NCBI GenBank assembly: GCA_913061075.1
Contig: CAJXSK010000002.1
Span: 1-64,000, forward strand
Direction of reading: 5' to 3'
Length of the DNA stretch: 64,000 bases
Origin: an uncultured Piscirickettsiaceae bacterium
GTDB lineage: Bacteria > Pseudomonadota > Gammaproteobacteria > Methylococcales > Cycloclasticaceae
Part shown: piece after piece, positions 11,026 to 21,278 of the stretch
Layout: the number at the start of each line of letters is the position of its first letter
Numbering within the stretch: the stretch's first letter is position 1
The notes under the pieces: model-generated
Seen by the model: only the letters and a program-made list of their open reading frames with translations
Database searches by the model: none
Told to the model about the DNA's origin: nothing
Position numbers and translations under genes: made by a program

Positions 11026-12985
11026 CTAACGCTCCTTTTAGTGAATGTATTGAGGAGTTGTTCTCAATCTGTTGAATAGCCAGTTTAAGTTCATTAATAT
11101 GCCGGTCGAAATTAATTGTTAATGCTGGGTTAGTATTGGCATCTTCAATTTGAGCTAAGACAATACGAGCATTATCTGGTTGTTTAAGGGCTAAAAAAAT
11201 ATTCCCTGTTTCAAACAATGGGTTAAGAAACTCGTTATTTAGATGAAATGCTTGTTGGTGAGCATTAATGGCGCCGAGTGTATTGCCCGTTATTAAATAA
11301 GCTTTAGCTAAAAAGTACTGGTAAATAGAAGCTTGTTTCGACGCCCCCAAATTTTTTAGAATAATGTTAAGCCATGTAATGAAATAAGGCCTTAGAGGTT
11401 CAAACTCACTTTTTGATAAATGGGTGCTGATATGTGCAAAGGAAATTTGTGTTGATGTCGAAAATGGGTTGTTTTTAAGTTTCGTATTAATTTCGTTAAC
11501 TAGGGTGACATCAATAGGTTTTTTTAATAACACAGCTATCACCAAGCTGTTAATAGCATAGGAGCTTTCAGTCGGTAGTAATGTTCGTGCTGAGTTAATG
11601 GCTTCTTCAGCAACGCCATATTCTTGGTATTTGTAGGCGGTATTACTAAGCAGCGCTAACGTAGCGGGTGACTCTGGGTGGTGTGAGGCCTCGTAAGAGG
11701 CTAATGTATAGTCATTTTGCCACTGATATGCTCGGAACATGGTGGTTGCACCGAGTACGATAAAAAAGGCGCAGCAGGCGGCTGTATAAATACGCTTGTT
11801 AAATGATGGCCAGTGAATAAAAAACCCAACTAAAGCAATAATAATGCCTATTGATGCCAAGTGATTACGGTGCTCGTGCGCAATTTCTAATCCGAAAATA
11901 GTTGATTCTAATAAATGTGCAGTAAAGAAAAAAAGAATACCAAATGATACTAGGGGTTTGTTAACGCGCCAGCGAACGGCAAGAATTACTAAGCTAATAA
12001 TAAAAACAATGGATAGCAGTGTTGTCCATGGGTCTATTAAAGATGTGGATAGCTGAATATCATCGTGAAACAAGCCAAATGCATTGATGCGTGGTAAGAC
12101 GATAAGAGATATATAAAAAGTGATGATTCTTGATTCGGTCAGCACGCGTTCAATGAGTGTAAAAGAACGGCTGCTATAACCACCAGCAGCATAATCGAAG
12201 GCTAAAATTAAGATAGTGAAGGCGGAGAGCGCTAATAGGGTGTAAATGAACTTCTTTGCTCGAATGGGTAGAGTTGAGTAATTTGTCCAAGGGTTTTTAT
12301 CACTAAAGAACATCCATTCTATGAGGAATAGATATGCAGGAATAAGGAGGGCGTTTTCCTTACTAAAAATGGCTAATAAGAAACAAACAAAACTAGTAAT
12401 GTAAGTGAAGAAGTTCTTTATGGGGTGTTTATTAGCTATGTTTTGACGCGCTTTAATGTAAAAAATCAACGTCGCAAGTGCAAATAAGGTACTCAACGAA
12501 GTCATTCTTTGCACGATATACAATACGCTGGTTAAGTTAATTGGGTGTACTGCCCAAAGCATGGCAATAGAGAAGGCAAGATATGGAACGATTTTATCGT
12601 GAAGGTTGCTGTTCTTCACAATGACAGGCATTCGTAATAATTGCAGACTAAAAATAAATAGTAACCATGCGCAGGTTACCTGAATTAAAACGTTTGTTAA
12701 TTTAAATGCAAAATATTGATAACCATCAGCAAAATAATAATTGAGCGCAAAGCTCAACATAGCAACGGGGCGTTTTAAAGGGCCTGCCCTGCCAGATAAG
12801 GTAGCATCCGCTACCGTGGCCGGAGTTAACTCGGTAATTCTTATTTGTGTGTTTTCTTGTATGTTGCCGTGGTCATCAAATACAAAAGGCCCATGTATGC
12901 CCTGGTGATATACGGCTATAGTTGTAAGTGCTAAAGCAAGAAGAAAAAATGCTAAGTGCGCTTTAGATAGTGATGGAGGCATCAT
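11018..12985 (-). CDS. Multi-TM GT-C/TMTC-like membrane protein with C-terminal TPR region
   Basis: N-terminal GPFVFDDHGNI..RPVAMLSFALNYYF motif, many TM segments, C-terminal helical repeats. Confidence 0.7.
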   Translation of the reverse strand: MMPPSLSKAHLAFFLLALALTTIAVYHQGIHGPFVFDDHGNIQENTQIRITELTPATVADATLSGRAGPLKRPVAMLSFALNYYFADGYQYFAFKLTNVLIQVTCAWLLFIFSLQLLRMPVIVKNSNLHDKIVPYLAFSIAMLWAVHPINLTSVLYIVQRMTSLSTLFALATLIFYIKARQNIANKHPIKNFFTYITSFVCFLLAIFSKENALLIPAYLFLIEWMFFSDKNPWTNYSTLPIRAKKFIYTLLALSAFTILILAFDYAAGGYSSRSFTLIERVLTESRIITFYISLIVLPRINAFGLFHDDIQLSTSLIDPWTTLLSIVFIISLVILAVRWRVNKPLVSFGILFFFTAHLLESTIFGLEIAHEHRNHLASIGIIIALVGFFIHWPSFNKRIYTAACCAFFIVLGATTMFRAYQWQNDYTLASYEASHHPESPATLALLSNTAYKYQEYGVAEEAINSARTLLPTESSYAINSLVIAVLLKKPIDVTLVNEINTKLKNNPFSTSTQISFAHISTHLSKSEFEPLRPYFITWLNIILKNLGASKQASIYQYFLAKAYLITGNTLGAINAHQQAFHLNNEFLNPLFETGNIFLALKQPDNARIVLAQIEDANTNPALTINFDRHINELKLAIQQIENNSSIHSLKGALVK

Positions 12986-13004
12986 ACGATTAGTATAGTA
13001 ATAG

Positions 13005-13040
13005 AAATAAAAAAGGCGGCCTTAAAGGCCGCCTTTTATT
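13005..13040 (-). terminator. Intrinsic terminator between pilin gene and GT-C gene
   Basis: AAAAGGCGGCCT-TAA-AGGCCGCCTTTT, 12-bp perfect stem, T-tract on the minus strand. Confidence 0.8.
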
Positions 13041-13052
13041 AATTGCTTAATA

Positions 13053-13506
13053 TTATGTTTTAGGTAGGTATTTTGATGGCATTGGTGTGCTGCCTGTACC
13101 TGAAATGGACCACCGTAGAGCCGAACCACCATTTGAATTAGGTGTCATTCTAAATGATGCGCCTGAAGCAGTTCCAAGTTCAGCTATGTCTCTAAGTTCA
13201 ACATCAATTAACCCAAGGCCTGTTACGGTGACAGTAGACACATATTTTGCGCTGTAAGCGGTAGGTGCGGAAATACCCAGTGTGCTAGCTCCGTTTGCAC
13301 CTGATAGCGTACCGTTTTCACTAAAATAAATATCAACGGCTGTTTTAGCAGCGCCTGACATTGATGCGCCTTCTGCAACCTTCGCTTTAATGGTGTAATC
13401 CTGGTAAGCAGGAATCGCTAGTGCAGCCAAAATACCGATAATGGCTACCACAATCATTAATTCGATTAGGGTAAAACCCTTTTGTACGTTATGTACGACG
13501 TTTCAT
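13053..13506 (-). pseudogene. pilA: Type IV major-type pilin with frameshifted leader
   Basis: [30 protein letters not shown] in frame, but no start codon in that frame; ATG at 13506 (MKRR) is +1 out of frame. Confidence 0.75.
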
Positions 13507-13568
13507 TTTTACGACGTACGCGCGATGAGTGTTTTTAGATTTGTTGCGTCACAAAGTGACCTTTTTTG

Positions 13569-14909
13569 TCAGTCGCCCAGATCAAGTTTCTTCAATCGAT
13601 AGCGTAACGCTCTAAATGTGATGCCTAGTTCTTTCGCAGCGGCAGTCTTGTTCCATTTGGTTTTTTCGAGCGCTTCTACAATGGCTTGTTTTTCTAGGGT
13701 ATCTAAATAGTCTTCCAGCTGAACGCTGTCAGTTGAGAAGGATTGTTCATGTAGATTTTGGGCGCCTTCAGGGAGGTGGATGTCGTTAGCTATGATGTCT
13801 GCCGTTTCACATAATGTAAGCGCCCTTTCTAATATATTCTCTAGTTCTCGAACATTCCCTGGGTAGGCGTATCCTTTTAACTTTTTAAGTGCTTCTTTGG
13901 AAGGCTCTTTGGCGTCTTCTTCAAAAGAAGCCGCGAGTTTTTCTAATATATGATTCGTTAATACGGGTATATCTTCTGTGCGGCTGCGTAAGCTAGGTAG
14001 TGGCAATTCAATGACATTGATTCTATAAAAAAGATCTTGTCTAAATTGTCCATCGTTAACTAAGTTAGATAAATTTTTATGTGTCGCACTTAAGATGCGC
14101 ACATCAATAGGAATTTCGCGATCACCACCAACCGGCCTAACGGATTTTTCTTGAATGGCGCGCAGTAGTTTGACTTGCATGTGAAGGGGTAGGTCTGCGA
14201 TTTCATCTAAAAATAATGTACCGCCATTAGCCGTTTGAAATAGCCCTTTTTTATCACTAACTGCGCCAGTAAAGCTGCCTTTTAAATGCCCAAATAATTC
14301 GCTCTCGAGCAATTCGCTGGGGATGGCGCCGCAGTTGATGGGAACGAAAGGTTTAGCGGCTCGTGGGCCTTTTTCATGAATGAGTTTGGCGACGAGTTCT
14401 TTACCCGTACCGGATTCGCCACTGATATAAACAGGCGCTTGGCTACGGGCCAGTTTGGCTATTTTTGCCCGTACTTGAGCGATTGGTACTGAGTCACCAA
14501 GTAGTTGGTTGCGACTGCGTCTATCGACAGGGGATACGGTATCATTGATTTTTATGGCTGAACTAACGAGGTTTTTTAATATTTTTAGATCAACCGGTTT
14601 AGAAACAAAATCAAACGCACCGAGTTTTAACGCATTGATGGCTGTTTCCATGCTGCCGTAGGCAGTAATAACTGCTGTAGGTAAAGAAGGGGAATATTTT
14701 TGAATATGCTCGACTAACTCTAAGCCATTGCCGTCCGGTAATTGCAGGTCTGTTAGGCAAATATCAAAGTCATTGTTCTTTAGTAATTTTTTTGCGTTTG
14801 AGAGGTCTTCTGCGGACTTGCTGTCTATCCCCATTCTAGATAGTGTGATTTCAAGCAACTCACGAATATCCGGTTCGTCGTCGACGATTAGTGCAAGAGG
14901 TTGGCTCAT
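13569..14909 (-). CDS. pilR: Sigma-54-dependent response regulator PilR
   Basis: Receiver + AAA+ (GESGTGKE, GSFTGA) + Fis-type HTH; paired with pilS and pilin. Confidence 0.9.
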   Translation of the reverse strand: MSQPLALIVDDEPDIRELLEITLSRMGIDSKSAEDLSNAKKLLKNNDFDICLTDLQLPDGNGLELVEHIQKYSPSLPTAVITAYGSMETAINALKLGAFDFVSKPVDLKILKNLVSSAIKINDTVSPVDRRSRNQLLGDSVPIAQVRAKIAKLARSQAPVYISGESGTGKELVAKLIHEKGPRAAKPFVPINCGAIPSELLESELFGHLKGSFTGAVSDKKGLFQTANGGTLFLDEIADLPLHMQVKLLRAIQEKSVRPVGGDREIPIDVRILSATHKNLSNLVNDGQFRQDLFYRINVIELPLPSLRSRTEDIPVLTNHILEKLAASFEEDAKEPSKEALKKLKGYAYPGNVRELENILERALTLCETADIIANDIHLPEGAQNLHEQSFSTDSVQLEDYLDTLEKQAIVEALEKTKWNKTAAAKELGITFRALRYRLKKLDLGD

Positions 14910-16543
14910 TGATGAAGGTTTTTGTTAGTTATAGTTAAGGTAAAACAACTACCGCCGTGCTGAGGCTGGTGATAGCTTAGCTTAGCATTATTAATCTCAG
15001 CCAGTTGGTTCGAAATGTATAGCCCAAGCCCGGTGCCAGTAGAGGAGGTTGTGTAGAAAGGGTCAAAGATCTTCTCGGCTATTGTTTTGTTAATTCCTGG
15101 GCCCTTGTCGCTAATAGCAATGGTGGTTTGTTGATTATTGGTTTTTTGTTCAATGGTGATGGTGATTGGTTCGCCAAAACTGGAACCATGTTTGAGAGCA
15201 TTGCTACAAAGGTTATTAAGAATCTGCTTTAAGTGGTTGCTGTCAAAATTAATAGAGAAGGCATTGCTAGGTAGGATTGTTGTAAAAGGTGGTATATCCA
15301 AGCCAAACTGTTCTTTAAACTCTTTTTCAAACTGTACTAGCCATTCTTCAATATTAATAGCTTCACTGTACGTTTGTTCTTGACGTGATAATTGCAAAAT
15401 ACTTTTAACAATACTATTAACACGGTCGCTATGGTTGTGAATAATGTCTAACAAACGTTTGTCGCCATCTTTAATATCTTCTGACTCTGATAACAATTGC
15501 CCTGCGTGACTGATGGCGCCTAAAGGGTTACGAATTTCATGTGCAATACTCGCGGTAAGATGCCCCAAAGAAGCGAGCTTGCCTTGCTGGATTTGTTGGT
15601 CAATGGCGGATAAATCATCGATAAAGATAATAAATGCAGGTTCACGGAGGTTGCTTAAAGCATTGAAGCGTAACTTTAGTCGTTGATGGTTTGATGTTGA
15701 GTTAAGAACGGCATTGTCTTTTTCAGAGTTTCTCAACCAACGGTTATATAAATGCCAGCATTCACTGGCCTCGGATGAAAGGGGGTTGCCCCAAGTTAAA
15801 GGTTTACCCAGAAACTCTGCAGCAGCTTCATTTGATAAGCGGACATTGTGATCAGCATCAACAACAATAATGCCGGATTGTAAGTGTTTAATGATATAGC
15901 TATTAAGTTGTTCAAGGTCGTAAATATCTTTGCCTTGTTGCTTGGCAATATCTTCTGATACTTCAACTCGTTTAGCCAGTACCATTGCGAGTAAAGCAAT
16001 GGCAAAGAAAGATGAGCTGAGGACGCCGGCATATGTGTAAGCTGTTGAAGCAAATGCGTGTGTGTAGGAGGCGTATGCCTGTTCACCGAGAACTGAAAAA
16101 GTTGCAAGGGCGGCAAATGCTAGGGTGCATTGCCCACCGGCTAGTAAACCGCCTGCAGCGACTGTGACGGCTAGTAGCACACCTATGCCACTGGTAATGC
16201 CACCAGAGCTATGCATGATAATTGTTAGAAGAAGAATTTCAGCAACAACCTTTAATTGAACTTGTGCTGCATAGCTAAGCGTGTTCTTTTTGAGAAAAAA
16301 CAGGCCGGCGATGGCCACTGCAACATAAAAAATACCCGTATTCAGAAAAAGAGATGGATTTAGTTGACCAAATAAGGAAGGGCCTTTTTTGCTGATAAAA
16401 AGCATTAAAAAAGCCGAGGATAATGTCAGCTGGTAGATATTGAAAACATTTAATGTTCCCCAAGCTTGAGAGGCAGGCAGGAAAAAGCCTTTGCCAAGCG
16501 GGCATGTTTTAATTTGTTTCGGATTGATTTCCTCTATGGCCAT
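14906..16543 (-). CDS. pilS: Sensor histidine kinase PilS (start trimmed to MAIEEINPKQ)
   Basis: TM domain, PAS-like, HEIRNPLGAISHAGQLL, GTGLGLYIS; longer ORF start overlaps sucC. Confidence 0.87.
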   Translation of the reverse strand: MAIEEINPKQIKTCPLGKGFFLPASQAWGTLNVFNIYQLTLSSAFLMLFISKKGPSLFGQLNPSLFLNTGIFYVAVAIAGLFFLKKNTLSYAAQVQLKVVAEILLLTIIMHSSGGITSGIGVLLAVTVAAGGLLAGGQCTLAFAALATFSVLGEQAYASYTHAFASTAYTYAGVLSSSFFAIALLAMVLAKRVEVSEDIAKQQGKDIYDLEQLNSYIIKHLQSGIIVVDADHNVRLSNEAAAEFLGKPLTWGNPLSSEASECWHLYNRWLRNSEKDNAVLNSTSNHQRLKLRFNALSNLREPAFIIFIDDLSAIDQQIQQGKLASLGHLTASIAHEIRNPLGAISHAGQLLSESEDIKDGDKRLLDIIHNHSDRVNSIVKSILQLSRQEQTYSEAINIEEWLVQFEKEFKEQFGLDIPPFTTILPSNAFSINFDSNHLKQILNNLCSNALKHGSSFGEPITITIEQKTNNQQTTIAISDKGPGINKTIAEKIFDPFYTTSSTGTGLGLYISNQLAEINNAKLSYHQPQHGGSCFTLTITNKNLHQ

Positions 16544-16635
16544 ACCAATATTATAGTGGTATGGCTGGTTTTTTTTGATATTTAGTTTACTATTAGGGTG
16601 GTTAAGGAACGTATTAAAAACACTAAGGAAACTAC

Positions 16636-17796
16636 ATGAATTTACATGAATACCAAGCAAAGCAAGTTTTTGCAGAATTTGGCGTGCCTGTTCCAATGGG
16701 TAAGCCTGCAAGATCGATTAAAGAAGCGGTGAACGCGGCAAAAGAGCTGGGTGGTGACCGTTGGGTTGTTAAGGCCCAAGTGCATGCCGGCGGGCGTGGT
16801 AAAGCTGGCGGCGTTAAGCTGTGTGATGGTTTTGCAGAAGTTGAAGAATTCAGCAAAAAATTATTGGGCTCTCGATTGGTCACTCCACAAACGGATGCTG
16901 AGGGTTTACCTATAGAAATCTTGATTGTGGAAGAAGTGAAGCCTATTGAAAGAGAGCTTTATTTAAGTGCTGTGGTCGACCGTGGTAGCAAGCGTATTAT
17001 GTTTATGGCGTCAGAAGCAGGCGGTATGGATATTGAAGAAGTGGCAGAAGAAACACCAGAAAAAATCCTACTGGCGGAAGTGGATCCTGTTGCAGGGTTG
17101 CAACCTTACCAAAGCCGTAATATGGCCTTTAAAATGGGCTTGAAAGGTGAGCAAGTGGGCCAGTTATTTAAAGTGATGAATGGCTTGTTAGATATGTTTA
17201 AAGCAAAAGACGCGAGCCAAGTTGAAATTAACCCATTAGTGGTTAACGGCGAAGGTGATCTTATGGCGCTCGATGCCAAAGTAAACCTAGATGATAACGC
17301 AGCTTATCGCCATCCGGACATGGTAGCGATGCGAGACCCGTCTCAAGAAGATGCAAAAGAACACGCAGCTCAACAGCACGACCTTAATTATATTACGCTA
17401 AACGGCAGCATTGGCTGCATGGTGAATGGCGCTGGTTTGGCAATGGCAACGATGGACCTTGTTAAGTTAGAAGGCGGCTTTCCAGCTAACTTTTTAGACG
17501 TAGGTGGGGGCGCAACTGCTGAGCGTGTTGCAGAAGCATTCAAGCTAATTTTATCGGATGATAAAGTAAAAGTAGTCTTAGTGAATATTTTTGGCGGTAT
17601 TGTTCGTTGTAATTTAATTGCTGACGGGATTATTCAGGCAGTTAAAGAAGTGGGTGTGAACGTCCCTGTCGTGGTTCGTTTAGAAGGTACGAATGCGGAC
17701 CAAGGTCGCCAAATCTTGAAAGATTCTGGTTTGGATATTATTGCTGCTGATGATTTAACACTGGCTGCAAAAGCTGCTGTTAAAGCAGCATCTTAA
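16636..17796 (+). CDS. sucC: Succinyl-CoA ligase beta subunit
   Basis: [37 protein letters not shown]. Confidence 0.97.
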   Translation: MNLHEYQAKQVFAEFGVPVPMGKPARSIKEAVNAAKELGGDRWVVKAQVHAGGRGKAGGVKLCDGFAEVEEFSKKLLGSRLVTPQTDAEGLPIEILIVEEVKPIERELYLSAVVDRGSKRIMFMASEAGGMDIEEVAEETPEKILLAEVDPVAGLQPYQSRNMAFKMGLKGEQVGQLFKVMNGLLDMFKAKDASQVEINPLVVNGEGDLMALDAKVNLDDNAAYRHPDMVAMRDPSQEDAKEHAAQQHDLNYITLNGSIGCMVNGAGLAMATMDLVKLEGGFPANFLDVGGGATAERVAEAFKLILSDDKVKVVLVNIFGGIVRCNLIADGIIQAVKEVGVNVPVVVRLEGTNADQGRQILKDSGLDIIAADDLTLAAKAAVKAAS

Positions 17797-17809
17797 GTAG
17801 GGAAAAATA

Positions 17810-18682
17810 ATGAGTATTTTAATTAATAAAGATACAAAAGTAATTTGCCAAGGCTTTACTGGAAAACAAGGCACATTCCACTCAGAGCAAGCGATTGAAT
17901 ATGGTACTAACGTGGTAGGTGGTGTTACGCCAGGTCGTGGTGGCGAAAAACACTTAAATTTGCCTGTTTTTAATACAGTAGCAGATGCGGTAGACGCAAC
18001 CGGTGCTACAGCCACAATGATTTATGTGCCGCCTCCGTTTGCTGCGGACGCAGTATTAGAAGCTGCCGATGCAGGCATTAAAGTTATCGTCTGCATCACT
18101 GAAGGGATACCTGTATTAGATATGCTTAAAGTTAAGGCCTCACTAGAGAAGTATAAAGATGTTGTACTGATTGGCCCTAACTGCCCGGGCATTATTACAC
18201 CTGGAGAATGTAAAATTGGCATTATGCCAGGCTTTATTCATCAAGCAGGTTGTATTGGTGTGGTGTCTCGTTCAGGTACATTAACGTATGAGGCGGTTCA
18301 CCAAACAACGGTAACAGGGCTTGGCCAAACAACGTGTGTTGGTATTGGTGGTGACCCGATTCATGGCATGAACTTTATCGATGTGATTTCTCGTTTTCAA
18401 GAAGATGAAAATACTAAAGGTATTATCATGGTGGGTGAAATTGGTGGAACTGCGGAAGAAGAAGCGGCCGAATATATCAAAGCACATGTTACTAAACCTG
18501 TTGTTGGTTATATTGCTGGTGTCACAGCGCCTCCTGGAAAACGCATGGGGCATGCTGGTGCCATCGTCTCTGGCGGAAAAGGAACAGCCGATGCTAAGTT
18601 TGAAGCATTAGAAGCAGCCGGTGTACATATTGTTAAATCTCCCACAGAAATGGGCGCAAAAATGAAAGAAATTTTAGGCTAA
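17810..18682 (+). CDS. sucD: Succinyl-CoA ligase alpha subunit
   Basis: [31 protein letters not shown]. Confidence 0.97.
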   Translation: MSILINKDTKVICQGFTGKQGTFHSEQAIEYGTNVVGGVTPGRGGEKHLNLPVFNTVADAVDATGATATMIYVPPPFAADAVLEAADAGIKVIVCITEGIPVLDMLKVKASLEKYKDVVLIGPNCPGIITPGECKIGIMPGFIHQAGCIGVVSRSGTLTYEAVHQTTVTGLGQTTCVGIGGDPIHGMNFIDVISRFQEDENTKGIIMVGEIGGTAEEEAAEYIKAHVTKPVVGYIAGVTAPPGKRMGHAGAIVSGGKGTADAKFEALEAAGVHIVKSPTEMGAKMKEILG

Positions 18683-18702
18683 GGTTTTCTTTGTTGTTTA
18701 AA

Positions 18703-18729
18703 GGGCTGTTTATTACAGCCCTTTTTTTT
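18703..18729 (+). terminator. Intrinsic terminator after sucCD
   Basis: GGGCTGT..ACAGCCC followed by T8. Confidence 0.85.
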
Positions 18730-18757
18730 GCCTCATAGTTAAGTAAAATAGGATGTT

Positions 18758-20383
18758 ATGAAAATTGCTATTGTTCAATTCAACCCCGTTGTTGGAAATA
18801 TTGTTGGAAATGCCAACCGAATAATTGAGTTCTGTCGTCAAGCTCAACAAAAAGGTGCGGCTGCGATAGTTTTTCCTGAGTTAGCCATTACCGGCTACCC
18901 GCCGGAAGATTTGTTGTTAAGGCCGGACTTTATTTCTAAAGTTGAGTACGAGCTAGATAATATTGCCAATCAATTCCCGATGCTTAACGTGATATTGGGC
19001 TATCCGGAACGGGGTGAAGGCGGATTGTTTAATAGTGTCGCCGTACTTCATGACGGCAAATTAACGGCAAATTACCGTAAACAACAACTACCTAACTATG
19101 GCGTGTTTGATGAGAAACGGTATTTTGAAGCGGGCACGAGTCCATGCGTTGTTGAAATTCAAGGGGTGATGTTTGGAATAACCGTGTGCGAAGATATTTG
19201 GACGGCGGGTGCGTGTATTCAAAGTAAAAATGCAGGTGCAGAAGTAATCATTAATTTAAACGCCTCGCCCTTTGAACTCAATAAGCTAGACAAAAGGCGA
19301 GAGACGTTACGAAATAGGGCGCAAGAATCACACTTACCCATTGTCTATGTAAACCAAATTGGGGGGCAAGACGAATTAGTGTTTGATGGCGCGTCTTTCG
19401 TCATGAATGAAACAGGCGTGGTAACACAAAGCCTAAAGCCGTTTGAAGAGATTTTAGATGTGGTTGAGTTCGCCAGGCAAGACAACGTCTCCCCCGTTTC
19501 AAAAGAGGAAAAACCCGGTTTATCAGACTTCGCCAGTATTTATAGTGCGTTGGTGTTAGGTGTAAGGGATTATGTTACTAAAAACAAATTTTCTGGCGCT
19601 GTTCTTGGGTTGTCAGGAGGTATTGATTCTGCGCTGACAATGGCTATTGCAGTAGATGCGTTAGGTGCTGACCAGGTAGAAGTGCTTCTTATGCCGTCGC
19701 GTTATACGGCGGACATGAGTAATGAAGATGCAGTAAAGCAAGCGAAGGCTATGGATGTTGGGTATGACGTTATTCCAATTGAACCCGCTGTGAACGCTTT
19801 TTCTTCAATGTTAGCGGATGCTTTTGATGGGTTAGCTAATGATGTGACAGAAGAAAACATACAAGCGCGCTGTAGAGGCGTTTTGTTGATGGCCATTTCT
19901 AATAAAAAAAGAAAAATTCTGCTGACGACCGGTAATAAAAGTGAGATGAGTGTTGGCTACGCGACCCTATATGGTGATATGGCGGGTGGTTTTGCGCCAA
20001 TAAAAGATGTGCCTAAATTAATGGTATATGCCTTAGCAACATACCGAAATGAGATATCGCCAGTTATACCGAAAAGAGTGATAGATAGGCCGCCATCAGC
20101 TGAGCTCGCACCAGACCAAAAAGATGAGGATAGTTTGCCACCTTATACGATTTTAGATGACATATTGGCCAGGTATATCGAGCAAGATGAATCTAGAGAA
20201 GAGATCATTGCATCGGGTTTTGAACCACTTGTGGTGGACAGGGTATTGAGGTTAGTAGAGCAGAATGAGTATAAGCGGCGCCAATCACCGCCAGGTATTA
20301 AAATTACGTCAAAATCTTTTGGTCGAGAACGTCGTTACCCGATTACGTCTGGTTATAGCCAGATGGTGTTTTCTTCGAAATAA
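18758..20383 (+). CDS. nadE: NAD+ synthase, glutamine-hydrolysing
   Basis: Nitrilase-type amidase N-term plus LGLSGGIDSALT synthetase domain. Confidence 0.94.
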   Translation: MKIAIVQFNPVVGNIVGNANRIIEFCRQAQQKGAAAIVFPELAITGYPPEDLLLRPDFISKVEYELDNIANQFPMLNVILGYPERGEGGLFNSVAVLHDGKLTANYRKQQLPNYGVFDEKRYFEAGTSPCVVEIQGVMFGITVCEDIWTAGACIQSKNAGAEVIINLNASPFELNKLDKRRETLRNRAQESHLPIVYVNQIGGQDELVFDGASFVMNETGVVTQSLKPFEEILDVVEFARQDNVSPVSKEEKPGLSDFASIYSALVLGVRDYVTKNKFSGAVLGLSGGIDSALTMAIAVDALGADQVEVLLMPSRYTADMSNEDAVKQAKAMDVGYDVIPIEPAVNAFSSMLADAFDGLANDVTEENIQARCRGVLLMAISNKKRKILLTTGNKSEMSVGYATLYGDMAGGFAPIKDVPKLMVYALATYRNEISPVIPKRVIDRPPSAELAPDQKDEDSLPPYTILDDILARYIEQDESREEIIASGFEPLVVDRVLRLVEQNEYKRRQSPPGIKITSKSFGRERRYPITSGYSQMVFSSK

Positions 20384-20385
20384 CG

Positions 20386-21240
20386 TTATTTGTCTAACTC
20401 AAGGAATTCCCATATTTTTTCAGACGTAGTGGGTTTTCTAGACAGTACAGGGTTATCTAACGGTGGCATGCCATTCGGGTAATTTAAGTTGTAAATTTTT
20501 TGTGCATCTGCCGCTAAATCGTTCATACCAATTTCTTTGTAAGATGAGACCATTAAAAGCAAAGCACGTGGCACGGCAGTGCTTCTAGGGTATTTTTCAA
20601 TAATGTGTTTAGTTCTATTTACCGCTGCAACGTGAGCGCCTCTTTTTATGTAGTATTTTGCAACATTCAAGTTGTATAAGGCTAACGTGGATTTTAATGC
20701 GACGATACGTTGTTTAGAGTCAGCAGCGTATTTGCTGTCTGGGAATCTGCGTAGCAGCGTTTCAAAATCATCAAGTGAATTTACGGCAGCACCCGGATCA
20801 CGTTGTGATCTATCAGTAGGTAAATAGCGTTCAAGAAAGCCAATACCACGATTAAAGTTAATTAAGCCTTTAAGGTAGTAAAGATAATCAACACTGGCAT
20901 GGCGAGGGTGTACGCGTATAAACCGATTAGCTGTGGCGATGGCAGAATCGGGGTCGTCATTTTTATAATAGGCGTACGCTAAATCTATTTGGGCCTGTTG
21001 CGCAAAGCGGCCAAAGGGATAGCGTGTTTCTAAACTCTCATATAATTCGATAGCATTGAGGTAATTTTCATCTTTTAACTCAGCTTTGGCCTCATCGTAA
21101 AACTGTGAGGCAGTCCAATTGGCTTTTTCATCAACGTCTTCATCGGGTGTAACGAGATCCATCGTGCTGCAGGCACTAATAAGACTAAATAAAGCAGTAA
21201 GTAAAAAAAGTTTGAAAAAAGGTCGATAAGCTAAAGTCAT
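20386..21240 (-). CDS. bamD: Outer-membrane assembly lipoprotein BamD
   Basis: Lipobox ISAC, TPR: YPFGRFAQQAQIDLAYAYYK. Confidence 0.93.
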   Translation of the reverse strand: MTLAYRPFFKLFLLTALFSLISACSTMDLVTPDEDVDEKANWTASQFYDEAKAELKDENYLNAIELYESLETRYPFGRFAQQAQIDLAYAYYKNDDPDSAIATANRFIRVHPRHASVDYLYYLKGLINFNRGIGFLERYLPTDRSQRDPGAAVNSLDDFETLLRRFPDSKYAADSKQRIVALKSTLALYNLNVAKYYIKRGAHVAAVNRTKHIIEKYPRSTAVPRALLLMVSSYKEIGMNDLAADAQKIYNLNYPNGMPPLDNPVLSRKPTTSEKIWEFLELDK

Positions 21241-21278
21241 GGTTTAAATAACAAGTTGAGACAAATTAAGCGGTTATA

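Noticed and set aside
13548-13560. GTCACAAAGTGAC palindrome between pilR and pilA
   Set aside because: Short stem without a T-tract in the pilin direction and no match to an operator I can name; may be chance.
14200-14300. GSFTGA instead of GAFTGA in the PilR AAA+ domain
   Set aside because: As far as I recall this variant occurs in ordinary PilR proteins, so it is not treated as unusual.
16543-16711. N-terminal extension of pilS in the ORF track
   Set aside because: It overlaps the sucC start and promoter, and MAIEEINPKQ at 16543 is a more plausible start, so the overlap is not considered real.
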